Shown in pieces: positions 1-12,664 of a DNA stretch of 64,000 bases (its first letter is position 1; the number at the start of each line of letters is the position of its first letter). The stretch comes from Numida meleagris (Eukaryota > Chordata > Aves > Galliformes > Numididae). Location: positions 4,959,814 through 5,023,813 of the forward strand of contig NC_034420.1 in the NCBI RefSeq assembly GCF_002078875.1, in the 5' to 3' direction. The translations under genes were made by a program, and so were the position numbers. A model generated the notes under the pieces. It was not told where the DNA came from and searched no databases. It worked only from the letters and a program-made list of their open reading frames with translations.

Positions 1-1798
1 GTCTCATCTATCGATTTTTCTTCAGATCTTTACATTCACAGTATGACTTATATTCCATGAAATAGGGTCATTGACATCTGAAAACGTACTACAAAAAATA
101 CACACTTCATATCCCATGGACTGAAACACATAATTGTCTAATGAAAAGGTTGTGCAGTGTGTTAAATCCATCACTTACAGATTTTTTTTTTTCTAGCTTC
201 TAAGTGAACACATTTAGCTGTATATTAACAGGGGAAAAGCTTTACGCAGACTGAAAAAGCCTGTGGGTACTGTACAGTTTGGCCAGAAGCATAGAATGCC
301 TTTTTCTGCTCTTTTTTTAAATTTAATTTAAGATTGTATACAGTGATATCTCTAAATTGACCACCACAGTTGCCCGTTCTTTGGCTTGCAAGTTCCTATT
401 TCAATTACTGATATTTCTGACATTTCTAGAAAGAAAATAATTAAGGTCTAACATTGAAAGGAGACCTTGAACTAAATACTGATGAACAAAAGCACTCAAA
501 AACCATTAGCAAGCTGTTTCACAACATGACATTCTCTTTAAAAAATGCAACCTCTAAGACAGTGCTTGTTGGAATCTTATTTATTTCTCCTCTATAAAAC
601 ATCTTTTGATTTTATTTTCAAGCTTTTTTTCTTTCTTCACATGAAAGTAATGGTTCCTTGTAATCAAATGATCTCTAGAGCAGAGGCATAAAGAAAACCA
701 TGGAATAATGTATGATTAATATGAAGTTGTATCTTACCCATTACATTTTTAACAGAAAGCAAATTAAAAATTGCAATTTTCTATGCAGCAAAACTACAGA
801 ATAAAAAATAGGATATGAAATGGCATTTAGTAAACTATTAAAATAATAAACTATTAAAATTCTATTTTAAAGTCATGGAGTAATGAACAATTGTATTTGT
901 ATTTAAGTTTTTACTATTCCTACTGAAGTCAGTTAAGTTGATAACTTCAATTTAATCACACCTGTGTTTATTAGATTAGACTTTAACTTTCCATTTTTGC
1001 AGTAGACTAATTGCTGGAAGAGTTTTTTACATTTCTAAGAAATCCTGGAAAAGGAATCTCCATAACAGGTATTAACACCCAGAAAGGCTGATTAAATAAA
1101 TAAATCAAGCATATTTCATCCATTAAAATCTTGCAGAAACAGAACAAAGATATTTTAAATGCTTTATTAAAAAAATCATTTTTATCAAAGTATTCATCTT
1201 TATATTATTCCTATATATTATATATTCCTATATATTATATAGGAATTGTCAAAGTATCCTATGCAGTGCAGATTAATTTAAACCCTTCTATGAACTTCAT
1301 TGTGAGTAAAACACGATTCCTAGAGGAGTAAAATGAAGCAAAGCATAGTTTGGATTCTTATTTATTCCGTGACTGAAACTCCCAAAAGACTCTATCTATT
1401 ACCCCTTCAAAGGAGCTGAATGCCCCCATAAAAAAAAGAGAAATCTTGATAGCAAAATCCCTGACTAACACTCTTCCCAGTATCCCAAGTTTTAAGTCTG
1501 TCAGTATCTAAAATCACAGATCTAGAAAAGTGATTCAATCATCATCAGTTCTACCATATCCTAATACAGATTTTGCTCAATTTTTGAGCATTACTCTTAA
1601 ATTTAATTGTGGTGCAGAAGTCAGATTACCTAACAGGAGGACAGTTGTTTACTTTTTTTTCTCCTTAAAATATTCAGGATAAAAACACATTTTTAAAATA
1701 TTTCAGTGGACTCCTGAAGGAAAGGCTGTCCTTGTACTTCTTTGGAGAACCAGTCAGTGAAACATTTCTTGAAAATATTCATTGCTATCAATCATTAC
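1..1798. other. Unique AT-rich non-coding DNA
   Basis: I see no gene, RNA or recognisable transposon here. The sequence is AT-rich with many short A and T runs, and stop codons are dense in all frames. The only structured element is a short AT palindrome near 1207-1246. The right edge is where similarity to CR1 begins. Confidence 0.7.
1207..1246. repeat. AT-rich tandem/inverted short repeat
   Basis: A unit beginning ATTCCTATATATTATA occurs twice in tandem (about 1207 and 1224). The second copy runs into AGGAAT, which is the inverted complement of its own start, so the segment is both a two-copy tandem repeat and a potential hairpin. It looks like simple-sequence slippage; no function is implied. 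Confidence 0.7.
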
Positions 1799-2780
1799 AA
1801 GACAGCTTCCTGGAGAAGCTGGCAGCTCGTGGCTTGGACAGGTACACTCTGTGCTGGGTAAGGAGCTGGCTGGAGGGACGGGCCCAGAGAGTGGTGGTGA
1901 ATGGAATTAAATCCAGCTGGTGACCGGTTATGAGTGGTGTTCCCCAGGGGTCAGTGCTGGGGCCTGTCCTCTTCAATATCTTTATTGATGACCTGGATGA
2001 GGGCATTGAGAGCACCCTCAGTAAGTTTGCAGATGACACCAAGCTGGCAGGAAGTGTCGATCTGCCTGGGGATAGCAAGGCCCTGCAGAGAGATCTGGAC
2101 AGGCTGGATCTCTGGGCTGAAACCAATGGGATGAGATTCAACTAGACCAAGTGCCGGGTCCTGCACTTTGGCCACAGCAACCCCAGGCAACGCTACAGGC
2201 TTGGGGCAGAGTGGTTGGAAGACTGCGTAAAGGAAATGGACCTGGGGATATTGGTTGACGCTCGGCTGAGCATGAGCCAGCAGTGTGCCCAGGTGGCCAA
2301 GAAGGCTAATGGCATCCTGGCTTGTATCAGAAATAGTGTTGCCAGGAGGAGCAGGGAAGTGATCATCCCTCTGTACTCAGCACTGGTGAGGCCGCACCTC
2401 GAGTACTGTGTTGAGTTTTGAGCCCCTCACTGCAAGAAAGACATTGAGGCCCTGGAGCATGTCCAGAGAAGGGCAATGAAGCTGGTGAAGGGTGTGGAGC
2501 ACAAGTCTTATGAGGAGCTGGGATTGTTTAGGCTGGAGAAGAGGAGATTTGGGGGTGACCTTATCACTCTTTAACACTGCCTGAAGGAAGATGAGGAGGG
2601 GGTTGGACTCTTCTCCCATGTAACAAGCAATAGCACTAGAGGGAATGGCCTCAAGTTGTGCCAGGGGAGGTTCAGGTTGGACATTAGGAAATACTTGTTC
2701 TCTGAAGAGAGTGGTCAGGCGCTGGAATGGGCTGCCCAAGGGAGGTGGTGGAGTCACCGATGCTGGAAGCATTCAAGAAA
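1798..2780 (+). pseudogene. CR1 reverse transcriptase remnant (ORF2 C-terminal half)
   Basis: Frame 1 reads through as a CR1 reverse transcriptase with interruptions. Visible landmarks in order are LLEKLAARGLDRYTLCW-like palm/finger sequence (read as FLEKLAARGLDRYTLCWV), [20 protein letters not shown], then FADDTKL with the catalytic Asp-Asp pair at about 2032-2037. The thumb/connection region follows, with [20 protein letters not shown] and [17 protein letters not shown]. In-frame stops lie at 1921 (TGA), 2143 (TAG), 2419 (TGA) and 2572 (TAA), and the frame shifts near 2700. In the intact family this enzyme copies CR1 RNA into a nicked genomic target. This copy cannot make it. The N-terminal endonuclease part is absent because of the 5' truncation. 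Confidence 0.93.
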
Positions 2781-2896
2781 TGTTTAGATGTTACTCAGGG
2801 ACATGGTTTAGTGGGAAATATTGGTAATAAATGGACGGTTGCACTGGATGATCTTAGAGGTCTTTTCCAGCCTTGGTGATTCTATGATTCTATGAA
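1799..2896 (+). mobile_element. CR1 LINE, 5'-truncated, 3' end intact
   Basis: About 1.1 kb of a CR1 non-LTR retrotransposon in sense orientation. It covers the second half of the reverse transcriptase reading frame and the 3' UTR. It ends in GATTCTATGATTCTATGA, the octamer-type tail that defines CR1 3' ends. The 5' edge lies inside the reverse transcriptase, as expected from incomplete target-primed reverse transcription. The last ~60 bases (GATGATCTTAGAGGTC, then a GATTCTATG tail) are the conserved 3' hairpin region seen in the other copies here. In-frame stops and a late frameshift show a dead, fairly old copy. I do not assign a subfamily; its 3' UTR (ATGGTTTAGTGGGAAATATT) differs from the copies at 21.4 and 45.6 kb. 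Confidence 0.95.
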
Positions 2897-5800
2897 AATA
2901 CCAACAAACTAAAAACAAGCAAACAAAACAACCCAACGATTGCCACCTTAAATAACCTTCTACAAATTGCCAACTTTTCCAAACCTTCATGATCATAAGG
3001 AAGCCTGTGCATCTAAGAAATCACATTCTGGACTGCTCTGATCCTGGAAACTCTTTTCCATCTTACTTCAATATTCAGCTATCTTCCTTGAGTAGATCTA
3101 CTGCTTCTGAACCTCTTGCTTTTTGTGGACAGTAAATACAGTTTTAAAGTAGCTAACGGGGCCACTGCAGTATCAACTTCCATACAAGTTTTTACTACTG
3201 ATACACAGTGTTTCAGTTAGGGATTTTTCATTTTGTTATATGCTTGTAAGGCTCTGGCTTAGCAAAAAGGAATGAGGCTGCTTTACACAAGGGCAAACCT
3301 CTCTGGAACCATTCCTGGACTTGCATTTAGTTGTGTTTACTGCTCTTGCTAGCCACAGCCCAGGAAATATGACTGCAAGTCCCTGAAGTCTTTGGAATAT
3401 TTCTTACTGATTCCTATTGATTTCAGATTATTCATTTATAGGCATATTGATAGGATCTTAATTCTATAATCCCTTATATATGTGTGTTCATTTGTTATAC
3501 AAAGAGATGTTTATCTGCTGGCTTTTACTCTGTAGTCTTCTACTGTCTTGTGTCTTAAAAAATGATTACTTGAGTCCATTCAGGAGAAATGATGTTAAAA
3601 CACTAAAATGGTGTTTCTTCTACATATGGCAGTTTGAATGTTGTCAGTTAATCTATAATGATTAACTTCTTTACTACTGCTTTAGCAGAAGAGTTGTGAA
3701 AGAACAGATTCTGATCTCTGTAAATACAGTCATTCTGTATTTACTGAAACAGGAATTAAAACCAAGCTTGTTACAGATTCCCTTGTCTCTGGCCTTGTAT
3801 AGAAGAAAGAAAGAAACAGAGTTGTTCTCTTAAGCATAAGTAATGCTATTATCTGAGTTATGACAGAAATTAACCTTTATCTGTTTTGGTTTAGGTCATT
3901 TAAATAGTGTATTGTAAGTCAATTAAATTAAAGCAAACTTGAATGAATTTAAGATAATTTATTTTGGTTTCAGAGTAGTAATTATTGTGCTTCCTGTGTA
4001 ACGAAAGATGGGTGCTTCTGATGACACACACGCTGGAAGAAGTTCTGGCAAGCTCACCTACAGGGTTCTCTGTTCATGAACAATATTTTTTTTTTATCTT
4101 CAAGTGAGTGCAAGTACAGCTGTAAACAGGTACAGAGAAGTCAAGGAATGAATGTTCTTATTGATAGGACAATGGGAAATATCCTTTACTAGTTCTGAGT
4201 AACGAAACATTAACATTATTGCTAGTGTTCTAATTAACACTAGTAGAAAAGCACAGCAGGAATTTATTAAAAATGGATTTATCAGCGCATCCAAATTCAT
4301 GATGTTTAACTTTAAGGCAAAAGCAACCAGGGCACTTTGAGTAACAGTTTTAAGTGGATGATTAGCTAAGGGGATTCAAGACTTAATAGCCAAAATAAAT
4401 TACTATAATTATTTTATTACCTATGCTAACTGATTTCATTGTTTTTATTGAAATAACAGCTCCCTAAAGAATAGAATGTTGCTTCAAAGAATCCCAGCTG
4501 CAAGCTCTGTGTTCTCTTGTGGCAATCAAAAACAACAACAAAAATAGCTGTCATTAATAATACTCTTTAATAACTGTGCTACAGCATATTAGAAACACAT
4601 TTCACATTTTTCTGTACACCTGGACTTGAATATGAAATTTTCTAGCCACTGGAGGGTTTTAGGTGGAATTAAAATAAATCTATAAAGCACTTATTAAAAT
4701 AAACATGAATATTTATGGAGAACAATGGAATACTTTAAATAGATCTTTAATAAATAAGTCTGTGATTAGCTGAGAAGCCTGAGAATTCTTTTAATTTGAT
4801 TTTAGGAGAATTATTTAAAAATCTGTATACTACTTTAGCACTCACTGTGGGGTGTTAAAAATATATATTGCATGCCAGAGCGATTTCCAAAGAACCTAGT
4901 GAAATGTATTGCCATTTTTTACAGCGTTCTTCTACATCATATTTAAGATCCTACTCAGGTCTGTCTTCGAGTTAATTGGTATTCGTATCGGTCTGTATTG
5001 CTGTTCAGTATCTGTTGCACCCTTCTTTTCCCTTCCTACGTCTTTTCCCTTCTGTCGACTCCCATCTTACATCCTACCACAGCTCAGAACCTCCTGGAAA
5101 AACTCCAGTTTGCTTATGTGAACTACTGGAGTCATTTCCTTCAGCAGTGGTATATGAGAACGAGTACTACTGGCTAAATTTTCAGGCAGCATTTTTACGA
5201 TTTGCACCAGATCTGCTTCAAGATGATACTCATAGAATGCACACCTTTCTCTTCTATACTTGTTAACAAACCAAAACTGTGACACTGTAAGGCTGTTATG
5301 TTAAGGACAAGAGAGCTGAAGTTCACTAGGTTATCTGAAACAAACACAAGTAGCTGGGACTAAATCCAGTAGCAAGAACACACATCCAGCGACACTGACC
5401 AACAGAACATTTTGAGTGATCAGTCTATGTCCTGCTGCTTTCTTTGTACCTCAACACGTGACTAATTGTCCTGCACAGCTGAGGAAATGAATTACTACTG
5501 CGATTTTCTTGAGGGTTGACTTTGTTAATTTGTATGACGTAACAATGAGAGTTTTCCTTTTGTTTCTTATGTGGAGTCAACAAAAATTTTGGGTGAAACC
5601 ACTGTTATGCCAAAGACAGCAAACAATTACTTATGGTACAGCTCACAGCGGTATTATAAGATATGGAAAGGCCCACTGAGCCACCACCTGCGTATCAGTA
5701 AGACTGAATGCATGAGTCTCAGTCCACATTATGGAGAATGTCTGATAACCTTAACAAGAAATAGAGTCAAGAATCTGGCCTAAACTCTCTTTTGAGAGTC

Positions 5801-8660
5801 TGTGCACAACATGCTGATAAGGCTTCAGCATGGTATCACAGCGCAATGAACGGACTGCACAAATCAGTGTACCTTGTACACTGCTGTCTTACTCTTACAG
5901 AATCAACAGAAAGTAGATTCATGGACTTTCAGCTAGAGTGCAAAATATTGGAGAATTTCCTCATACTATTTATTATTATTATTTATTACTGATACCAGAC
6001 ATCTTTCAAACTGTCAAAAAAGTATGATTACATGTTTTTAGTTTTCCTTTATTTATATATATTTATATATTTATTTATATAAATATATATATATTTATAT
6101 ATATATATTTAAGGAAAATAATGATTGTAAAAAAACTTTGTACAATGAAATCACATTTTCATTTGCCAGCAATGTTCGCAAAGTTGCTGGCAAAGCTGTT
6201 ATGAAAAACAATCTCAGTTAAATAAGAACTGGCATCAATGAGGACAAAATTTAAGTCTTTAAAATCAGGCATTAAATATGTTATGGTCTCTCAGAATCAT
6301 TATGTTCTCTGTGTTTAACTACTGATGTTTTCAAAGTTAGTATCCGGCCAACTAACACAATGAGAATAATGCAATCCTCAAACAGTTTTGAAAAAAATAG
6401 TATTTGCATTAGTAGTAGTTGTACCAGCACAGAACAGCATGGAGAAAACTGGTGAAAGGTTTAGTTTACAAAACTCTTTTTTGCACTGAGTTTGGAGTAT
6501 TAAAATTATAGTTTTGATGCTGCAAAACTGCAAATGTTTGTTTTTAACTTACTTAATTTCATGTTTAAAAAATCTAAAATTTCTGTACTGATTACACAGC
6601 ATACCTATTTGCATTATTGTTAATGGAAACTCCACATCATCACAACGTATAAACAAGAGTAGGGAACACTGCTCTTAAAAACTTGAGACTATAATCTTGT
6701 TTCAGTAATCTAAGACTGATTACATGTGAGAACAGCTGACTGGCTTTCCGGTCTCTAGCTCTAGTGGATGAAGATCCACTCTAAAGAACAGCAGCTCAGT
6801 ACAAGTTGCTTATCACAACCTTAAAACTAGGGCAAAAGAGAGGTTGGGAGTGGGGACAGGGCAGCAGCTGCTGAGGTGCACCAACACTGCTGGTGCTGCC
6901 CTCGGGAAGGACCCTTGCTGGGCCAGGCTTCTGCACTTTTCTGTGTGACTGCTAAGGAACTTCTGCAAATAAAACTGAAAGACAACCCAGGAACTTTTTC
7001 ACTATAAGCATTCTGAGGTCCCGTGGTAGTCCTCTGCGTGGCCCTACAAGCAGCCAGTCTGGCACAAGTTGGGCAGAAGGCAGGCAGCAGCCCTTTGCTG
7101 GGCTCCTCGTTAGTAACAGCATTGCTGCTGTAGGGCCATATCAGGAAAGAAAATGGATTTTAAAAGACCAGACATTCCTGGATTAGCAGGGACCCCTGAG
7201 ACACGACTAACCTGAAATTACCACCTGTTTTTGAGACTCATGCTGCTATAGCTTTTATGTTCTATCTCAGATTTGGAGTTGCTATTCCTCAGCACTGAAG
7301 TTCAGTCTCTTTGGATGTATCTATCAGTCAACAAAATATTCTGCAATCAAGTTGTCAGCCTATTTAAGTTGGATATAAATACTCCTCATCTTACTTCATC
7401 ACTTCAGGATAAAATTAACCTTAGATGCATGAACTGCCCTTTATCTTTCACATAGCATCATCCTCAACTCATTTTTTTCAGTCATCACCTTCCAATCAAA
7501 TCTTTTAATAACTCTATTTAAAATAATCTATTTTTCTGTATTCTCCTCTCTATTACGGCTGATTTCCATGACTGTGCATGTGCACACATACAGCAGAAGC
7601 TTCTTCCCCTCCTAATTACAGTCTGTTCCTCTCCCTAACTAGAGATACAGGGAAGAAAACAAGGACTCTGTGACATCAAACTCACTTAAGCAGTAATGAA
7701 CTCTGATGCTACAAATAGTTGATTGTGGCAACCTGGAATGAATCACAGCCAGGGAAGGATGATGAGAACAGAAATGTTTTCTCTTATGCACACATCTTGG
7801 TAATTAGCTACAGTGGACAAAAGCATGCAGCAGCAAACACGATGCTCCTTTAGTTTAAACAAACTTCATGAATTCAATTCAGTCTCAAAATGCACTGAAA
7901 TAATTCGTCCTACATAATGATCAACAACACAGTGGTCATTTACCTGCATGTAATTAAAAACCTGTCCCAAAAAATTAGGATCCAAGGAGACCGTAGATTT
8001 AAAAATATGTGTTATGCAAAACAGTGTGAAATAGTTGCAACATAAATTGGTTGGCTTATAAATTTTAAGCCTGGAGGTAAAACCTGACTCATGATGTGAT
8101 GTAAATCAGTCAAACCCCAAGAACATTACGGGTTGATTTACACCAGCTGAAGGTCTGCCTCCACGCGCTGAATCAGTCTTTGCACACAGCAATCTCACAG
8201 TAGCAATGAACTCACAAAGATCCAAGAACTGAGCGAAAGTTAAGAAAAACGAACTAAGAAAAAATGCAGGAGCATTCACAAGAAAAAAAGGCAATGGGGA
8301 ATGTCTTTCTTCCCTCTACTGTCATTCATCTCGTAGTAACTAACTCAAGCAGTGTAAAACGCAAAAGGCAACAAATTCCGTCTGTATTTCTGTGACTCGC
8401 CAGTGCTCTCACTGCCTGCCATGTGCAGCTCAGACCCATCCCTCCCAGAGAGCACTGCTCACACAGCTGGTTACACAGCTTGTGGGTGGAGAGCACACAG
8501 GAGAAGGTTTCACCTCAGGCTCCTGGCAAACACTTAGTTTAATGTAACCAAACGGAGTGTACTGCAAGGTACAGAGAAATTCCAGGTTGACTTCAGATAG
8601 ATATGCACACCTCAAAAGGGACACGGGTACTCTTCATATAAACATTTGTCTAACTGATTC
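2897..8660. other. Unique non-coding DNA
   Basis: Nearly 6 kb without a recognisable gene or transposon. It holds an 8-bp-arm inverted repeat around 4209-4230 (CTAGTGTT...AACACTAG), the AT-rich imperfect palindrome listed separately at 6042-6118, and a GC-richer stretch at about 6840-7130 with no clear open frame. Short open frames here show no family features. Confidence 0.65.
6042..6118. repeat. AT-rich imperfect palindrome, TTTTCCTT/AAGGAAAA arms
   Basis: A run of TATATA and TTTATATA units about 60 bp long is bounded on the left by TTTTCCTT (6042-6049) and on the right by its inverted complement AAGGAAAA (6111-6118). The whole segment could fold into one long imperfect hairpin or cruciform. 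It is consistent with an expanded (TA)n microsatellite in a symmetric setting. Confidence 0.75.
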
Positions 8661-9051
8661 AGAATCATAGAATGGTTTGGGTTGGAAGGGATCTTAGAGA
8701 TCACCTAGTTCCAACCCCCTGCCACAGGCAGGGACACCTCCCTCCAGACCAGGCTGCCCAAAGCCCCAACCAGCCTGGCCTCCAGGGAGGGGGCATCCAC
8801 AGCCTCTCTGGGCAGCCTGTTCCAGTGTCTCATCACCCTCACAGTAAAGAATTTTTCTCATCTTCCTAGTCTAAATCTACTCTCTTCCAGTTTAAAGCTA
8901 TTTCCCCTTGCCCTGTTGCTACATGCCCTTACAAAAAGTCCCTCCTCAGCTTTCCTGCAGGCCCCCTTCAGGTACTAGAAAACTTCTAGAAGGTCTCCTC
9001 GGAGCCTTCTGTTCTCCAGGCTGGTGATCACTAAACCCAGCGAGAAACCAC
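8661..9051 (-). mobile_element. CR1 LINE 3' fragment, antisense
   Basis: Read on the minus strand this is the last ~390 bp of a CR1. On the plus strand it opens with AGAATCATAGAATGGTTTGG, the reverse complement of a CR1 tail and terminal hairpin. It then runs through CCAACCCCCTGCCACAGGCAG and CTGGGCAGCCTGTTCCAGTG, both standard in avian CR1 3' UTRs. Toward 9000-9050 it reaches the C-terminal end of the reverse transcriptase (GTCTCCTCGGAGCCTTCTGTT...) and then degrades into unrelated sequence, so the 5' truncation point is approximate. Confidence 0.95.
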
Positions 9052-10812
9052 TCTTTCCATTCTTCAAATTAGTCTTACAGCTACTTCTGCTCTGCAACTG
9101 AAAGGCACATATCAAGAAAAATCCAAATCGTGAGCTAAACTGGGATATAAATTACAGCAATATGAATCAGTCAGGAAAGAAGGGGTGCTGAGAGAGTAAA
9201 GAAGAGAGCAAGAAGAAGGTGAAATACACACCAGACATATAGATAAGTATTTCTTTCATGTTCTTCTTGCCAATTAGTCTTGTCTCTTTTCCTTTTTTTT
9301 TTTAATTCTGACACTCTTCCATCCTTCCTCTAGCTCTGCCTAAATAGGAAAACTGATGCAATTGCTTTCTATGGCAATGAAAAAGTATTTCTAGAAGTGA
9401 ATATCTTGCTTTTGTTTTTCTTTCTGTTGCTTTCGTTTCTGTAGTTTCCTGATGTTTGCTGGCATTTTGTTTTGCTTTGTTTTAAACAGGAGAGCACCTC
9501 ACTCCTCAGATTTAGCTCCATATATTCAAGTAGTCTCTGTTGTTCTGAGCAACCTTAGGTGAACTCCAAACCAGTGGAACAGAAACTGTCGCAGCATCAC
9601 TTTCCCCTGAGTAACAGCAGTTGAAGGTCTGGAGACAGTTTATTTTGCTGCCTCCAGTGAGTCCCTTTCTCAACCTGCTCCCTTTCTCCCCCACAAGAAA
9701 AACACCCAGGACTAGAAATCTCAGCAGATATAAACCACACCAACAGACCTGCTTCCACTAGGTATCTGCTGCTGCTCTGTAAATTCACCAAGCAGCCTGT
9801 CAAACCATTTATCTTTGCATGTTATTTTCAAAGACATGCTCTTACCCAGGTTTCAGCTTAGATCACTGCTGGCTTTAGACATAGCACATACCTTTGGGAA
9901 TTACACTAACAATATTGCCGTACTTAAAATTTCATGTGAGACCAATGTGACTACATTTATTTTTAAAAGCAAGCGTTTTCAGCAAAAACAGAGAAAATGG
10001 AGAAAATAAACCACAAAATCCAAAAACTGGAAATGCTGGTATCTGCTAGCATAGTACTAAAAATCTTACAATACTGTATTTCTATAAACATCTTCCACTG
10101 GCTTAAAAATACGAGAAAGAGAAGCAGAAAGGAAACATGAAGAGGTCCAGAGTTTGCACTGTCAGAAAAATGTGAGCTTAATGCCTAGCCATGAAAAACG
10201 CATGCATGCACAGGTGCACTTGTTGTGTAGACATGTATATGCACAGTTTTTTAGAACAGCTCCATGCTAACTTCACGTGACTTTTGCTGCGTGCTCCAGG
10301 ACAGCCCCTGGAGCTGCCAGGTGCTCTCAGGGCCTCTCCTCAGTCAGGGCTAGCAGAAATTCCAATGGCTCATTCTGTGACACAAACAGTTCTACAGCAA
10401 CAGAGGAAGACTAAGCTATGGTGGGACCATTATGTGTTTTAGGGAAACATAACAAAACACGTGTGCACACAAAGTGAGAGAGGGCTAGGGACATTTTAGC
10501 AAAGAGTTCTGCAAGGAAGCACTGTAAAAGAGAATGAAAGATGCTGCTCTGGCTGAGGAACATCACCCTTTTCTTCTATTAGCAGCCTCCGTGCAGAATT
10601 CCAAGGCAATGTCCGTTAGCACTGTCACTGGCATGGGATAAGCACAGTACTCACCTGCGGGCACTGAGCAGCCTGGGTGCCTGCAAACAGCCATCAGCTT
10701 GTGCTGCTCAGCACAGTTCAACTTCAAGCACTTAAAAGGAGAAAGTAAACCAGCATCCTGGCTTTACTGTGCTTCTTTGAGTACATAGTGCTTGTGCTAG
10801 CTTTAGAATGAA
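9052..10812. other. Unique non-coding DNA
   Basis: No recognised gene or transposon. It includes T-rich stretches around 9290-9500 and a single candidate exon-like segment on the minus strand at 10655-10730, listed separately. Confidence 0.6.
10655..10730 (-). other. Candidate 76-bp exon, minus strand (unproven)
   Basis: On the minus strand a pyrimidine-rich acceptor (ACTTTCTCCTTTTAAG) precedes 76 bp, which ends at a near-perfect donor, CCCGCAG|GTGAGTAC. Only one frame is open: 25 codons beginning CLKLNC and containing four or more cysteines, entering in phase 0 and leaving in phase 1. I do not recognise the peptide. The segment is GC-richer than its surroundings. Consensus splice pairs this close together do occur by chance in 64 kb, and a non-coding RNA exon is equally possible. 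Confidence 0.22.
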
Positions 10813-10893
10813 GATTGTTATTGTGTTCTTTGTAGCTGTAGCTTCCGTGGAAATAAACAGGAAGCATTACTTTCAGAGCGACCCATGTACATT
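10813..10893 (+). mobile_element. Solo terminal fragment of a mariner-like (galluhop-type) element
   Basis: About 80 bp beginning GATTGTTATTGTGTTCTT and running through TTCCGTGGAAATAAACAGG and GCATTACTTTCAGAGCGACC. It matches, base for base over most of its length, the right-hand end of the mariner-like element at 23175-23257 in this window. From memory, the same motif is the terminal inverted repeat of the chicken galluhop family. With only one end present the orientation is ambiguous, because the left terminus on the other strand would read the same. No transposase sequence is attached. Confidence 0.7.
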
Positions 10894-12635
10894 CAAGTTC
10901 TCTGGTGATGCTGTAACCTCATCAAAGTGACTAAAGGGCAGCAATTCTTTTCCAACTACGAAAGTATGTATTGTGGAAAAAAATTATAAATGCTCTTACA
11001 GTTAGCAGTAATATATGGAATCCTCTTACAATGCACCTCATTACAATTTTACTAGGGACCCTTAACTCTTTGAAAAAAGAAATCAAACATTGGATAACGG
11101 ATACTGCACTTCACTGCAAGAATCCTGGCTTCATGCATCAAAGTCTAGTTTCAGATAACAGCATTATTTATGTCTACTCTGTTCTCATATGATCCAGTTT
11201 TGCACCTCAGCACATGGCTCCAGAAGATAAATGGAGAACTGGTTAAAGAACAACTATGAAGGTCCTCTGGATTGTAATAGGTAAGGAATTAAGGAATGTG
11301 ACACAATCCCACTTTGTTGCAGTGGGATCTCACTGTCACAGCTGTGAGCAGTTTTGAACATTCAAATTGAAGTCAGGGTTATTTCTTTTAGGTGAGAGCA
11401 TGACAGCATGGCCAAGAGAAAGCTAAGAAATTATCATATCCAATTTTTATTAATATAGTCAGAATTCCCACTGATTAGCTTTGAACCAAATTGACTTCAG
11501 CAGCATGAAGTATTAAAATTCTAAAGCAAACCCTGCCTTCAATGATCTTTTAGTCTTACTTAGTGACCTTGCATTTCCAAGGCAGTGGAGTAATTGGAGA
11601 TACTTGTTTGCCGAGCTGGAGATGATAGAAACACGTTACGCAATACTCAGCCTACTACGTCTCCAGTAACACAGTACAACTAATACATTTGATACTGCAT
11701 ACCCATGCTCTATATCCAAACATCACCGTTTTAGCTAATCTAGTTAAGGATCTCTGTAGAAAAAGCCAAGCACCACAGCGTTTTCCTTTTATCTCTTTCC
11801 ACAAGGACAGTACCCAGAACCCCTAACGACTTACTGTTTCAGACTATGAAATGTTTATTTGACATTTTATGTTGGGTTATGTTGAGTCACATTCTTTAGA
11901 AGTATTTGGTTTTATTTACTGAAGTCCTGTCTCTTACATCTCCTATTGGTGGCAACACAGCCACCAGCTGCAAAGCTGAGCCAATCACTGCAACTGACAG
12001 AGCAATGCTACCAAGTATTAAACAGTAAAAAGGTTCCTCTAATGGCTTCTGAAATAACAGTGGAAAGTCAGAAGACCTCTTTAGAGATAATGTATGGTAT
12101 TTACAGTAGGAAGGCATTTACATTCATTACCTAACATAATAGGAAACGCAGTATTTATGGAGAGAAAGAAGTACATAGCATTCTGTACATCACATGGAGA
12201 CGCTAGTTAATCGTAACCGCGCCCTTGATGTATGTATCAGTATTCTCCATCTCACAGATAGCAAAATCGGCATAATTCCAGCAAGTGTTATAAGAATCAC
12301 AGAATTCAAACAAAGCTTCCTCACCTGAATGGTTACTGAACAGCAAGTAATTGAGTCAGGCTGAAAGCAAGCGTTTGTTTCAATTTTAATGAACATACAC
12401 TTTGATCAAAATACTGTAAGAATTCAGTGCCTTCTGAACAACTCTGAGCGAATCAGGACCTGAACTCCTATTTGTTATGCATGATTACAGTACCCTGATA
12501 TGTGCATTTATAGTTGAATCATTGCTTTCAAAGCTTTGTTTGGCATACATATAGATACATATTTCAAATGTAATACCAATGAGGCAATGTAGGGACGCTG
12601 TTCTGAAAGGGACACAGAGTTTTTAAAAGGTATAT

Positions 12636-12664
12636 AAAAAAAAAGAACAACAACAACAACAAAA
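12636..12664 (+). repeat. A-run plus (CAA)n short microsatellite
   Basis: A run of nine A is followed by GAACAACAACAACAACAAAAG. It is a simple trinucleotide repeat of about five units. Confidence 0.85.

Noticed and set aside
1788..2190. Minus-strand open frames of 79-117 codons
   Set aside because: They are antisense shadows of the CR1 reverse transcriptase remnant.
5230..5250. CATAGAATG motif resembling an inverted CR1 tail
   Set aside because: It is a single unit without the adjoining conserved 3' hairpin sequence; a chance match.
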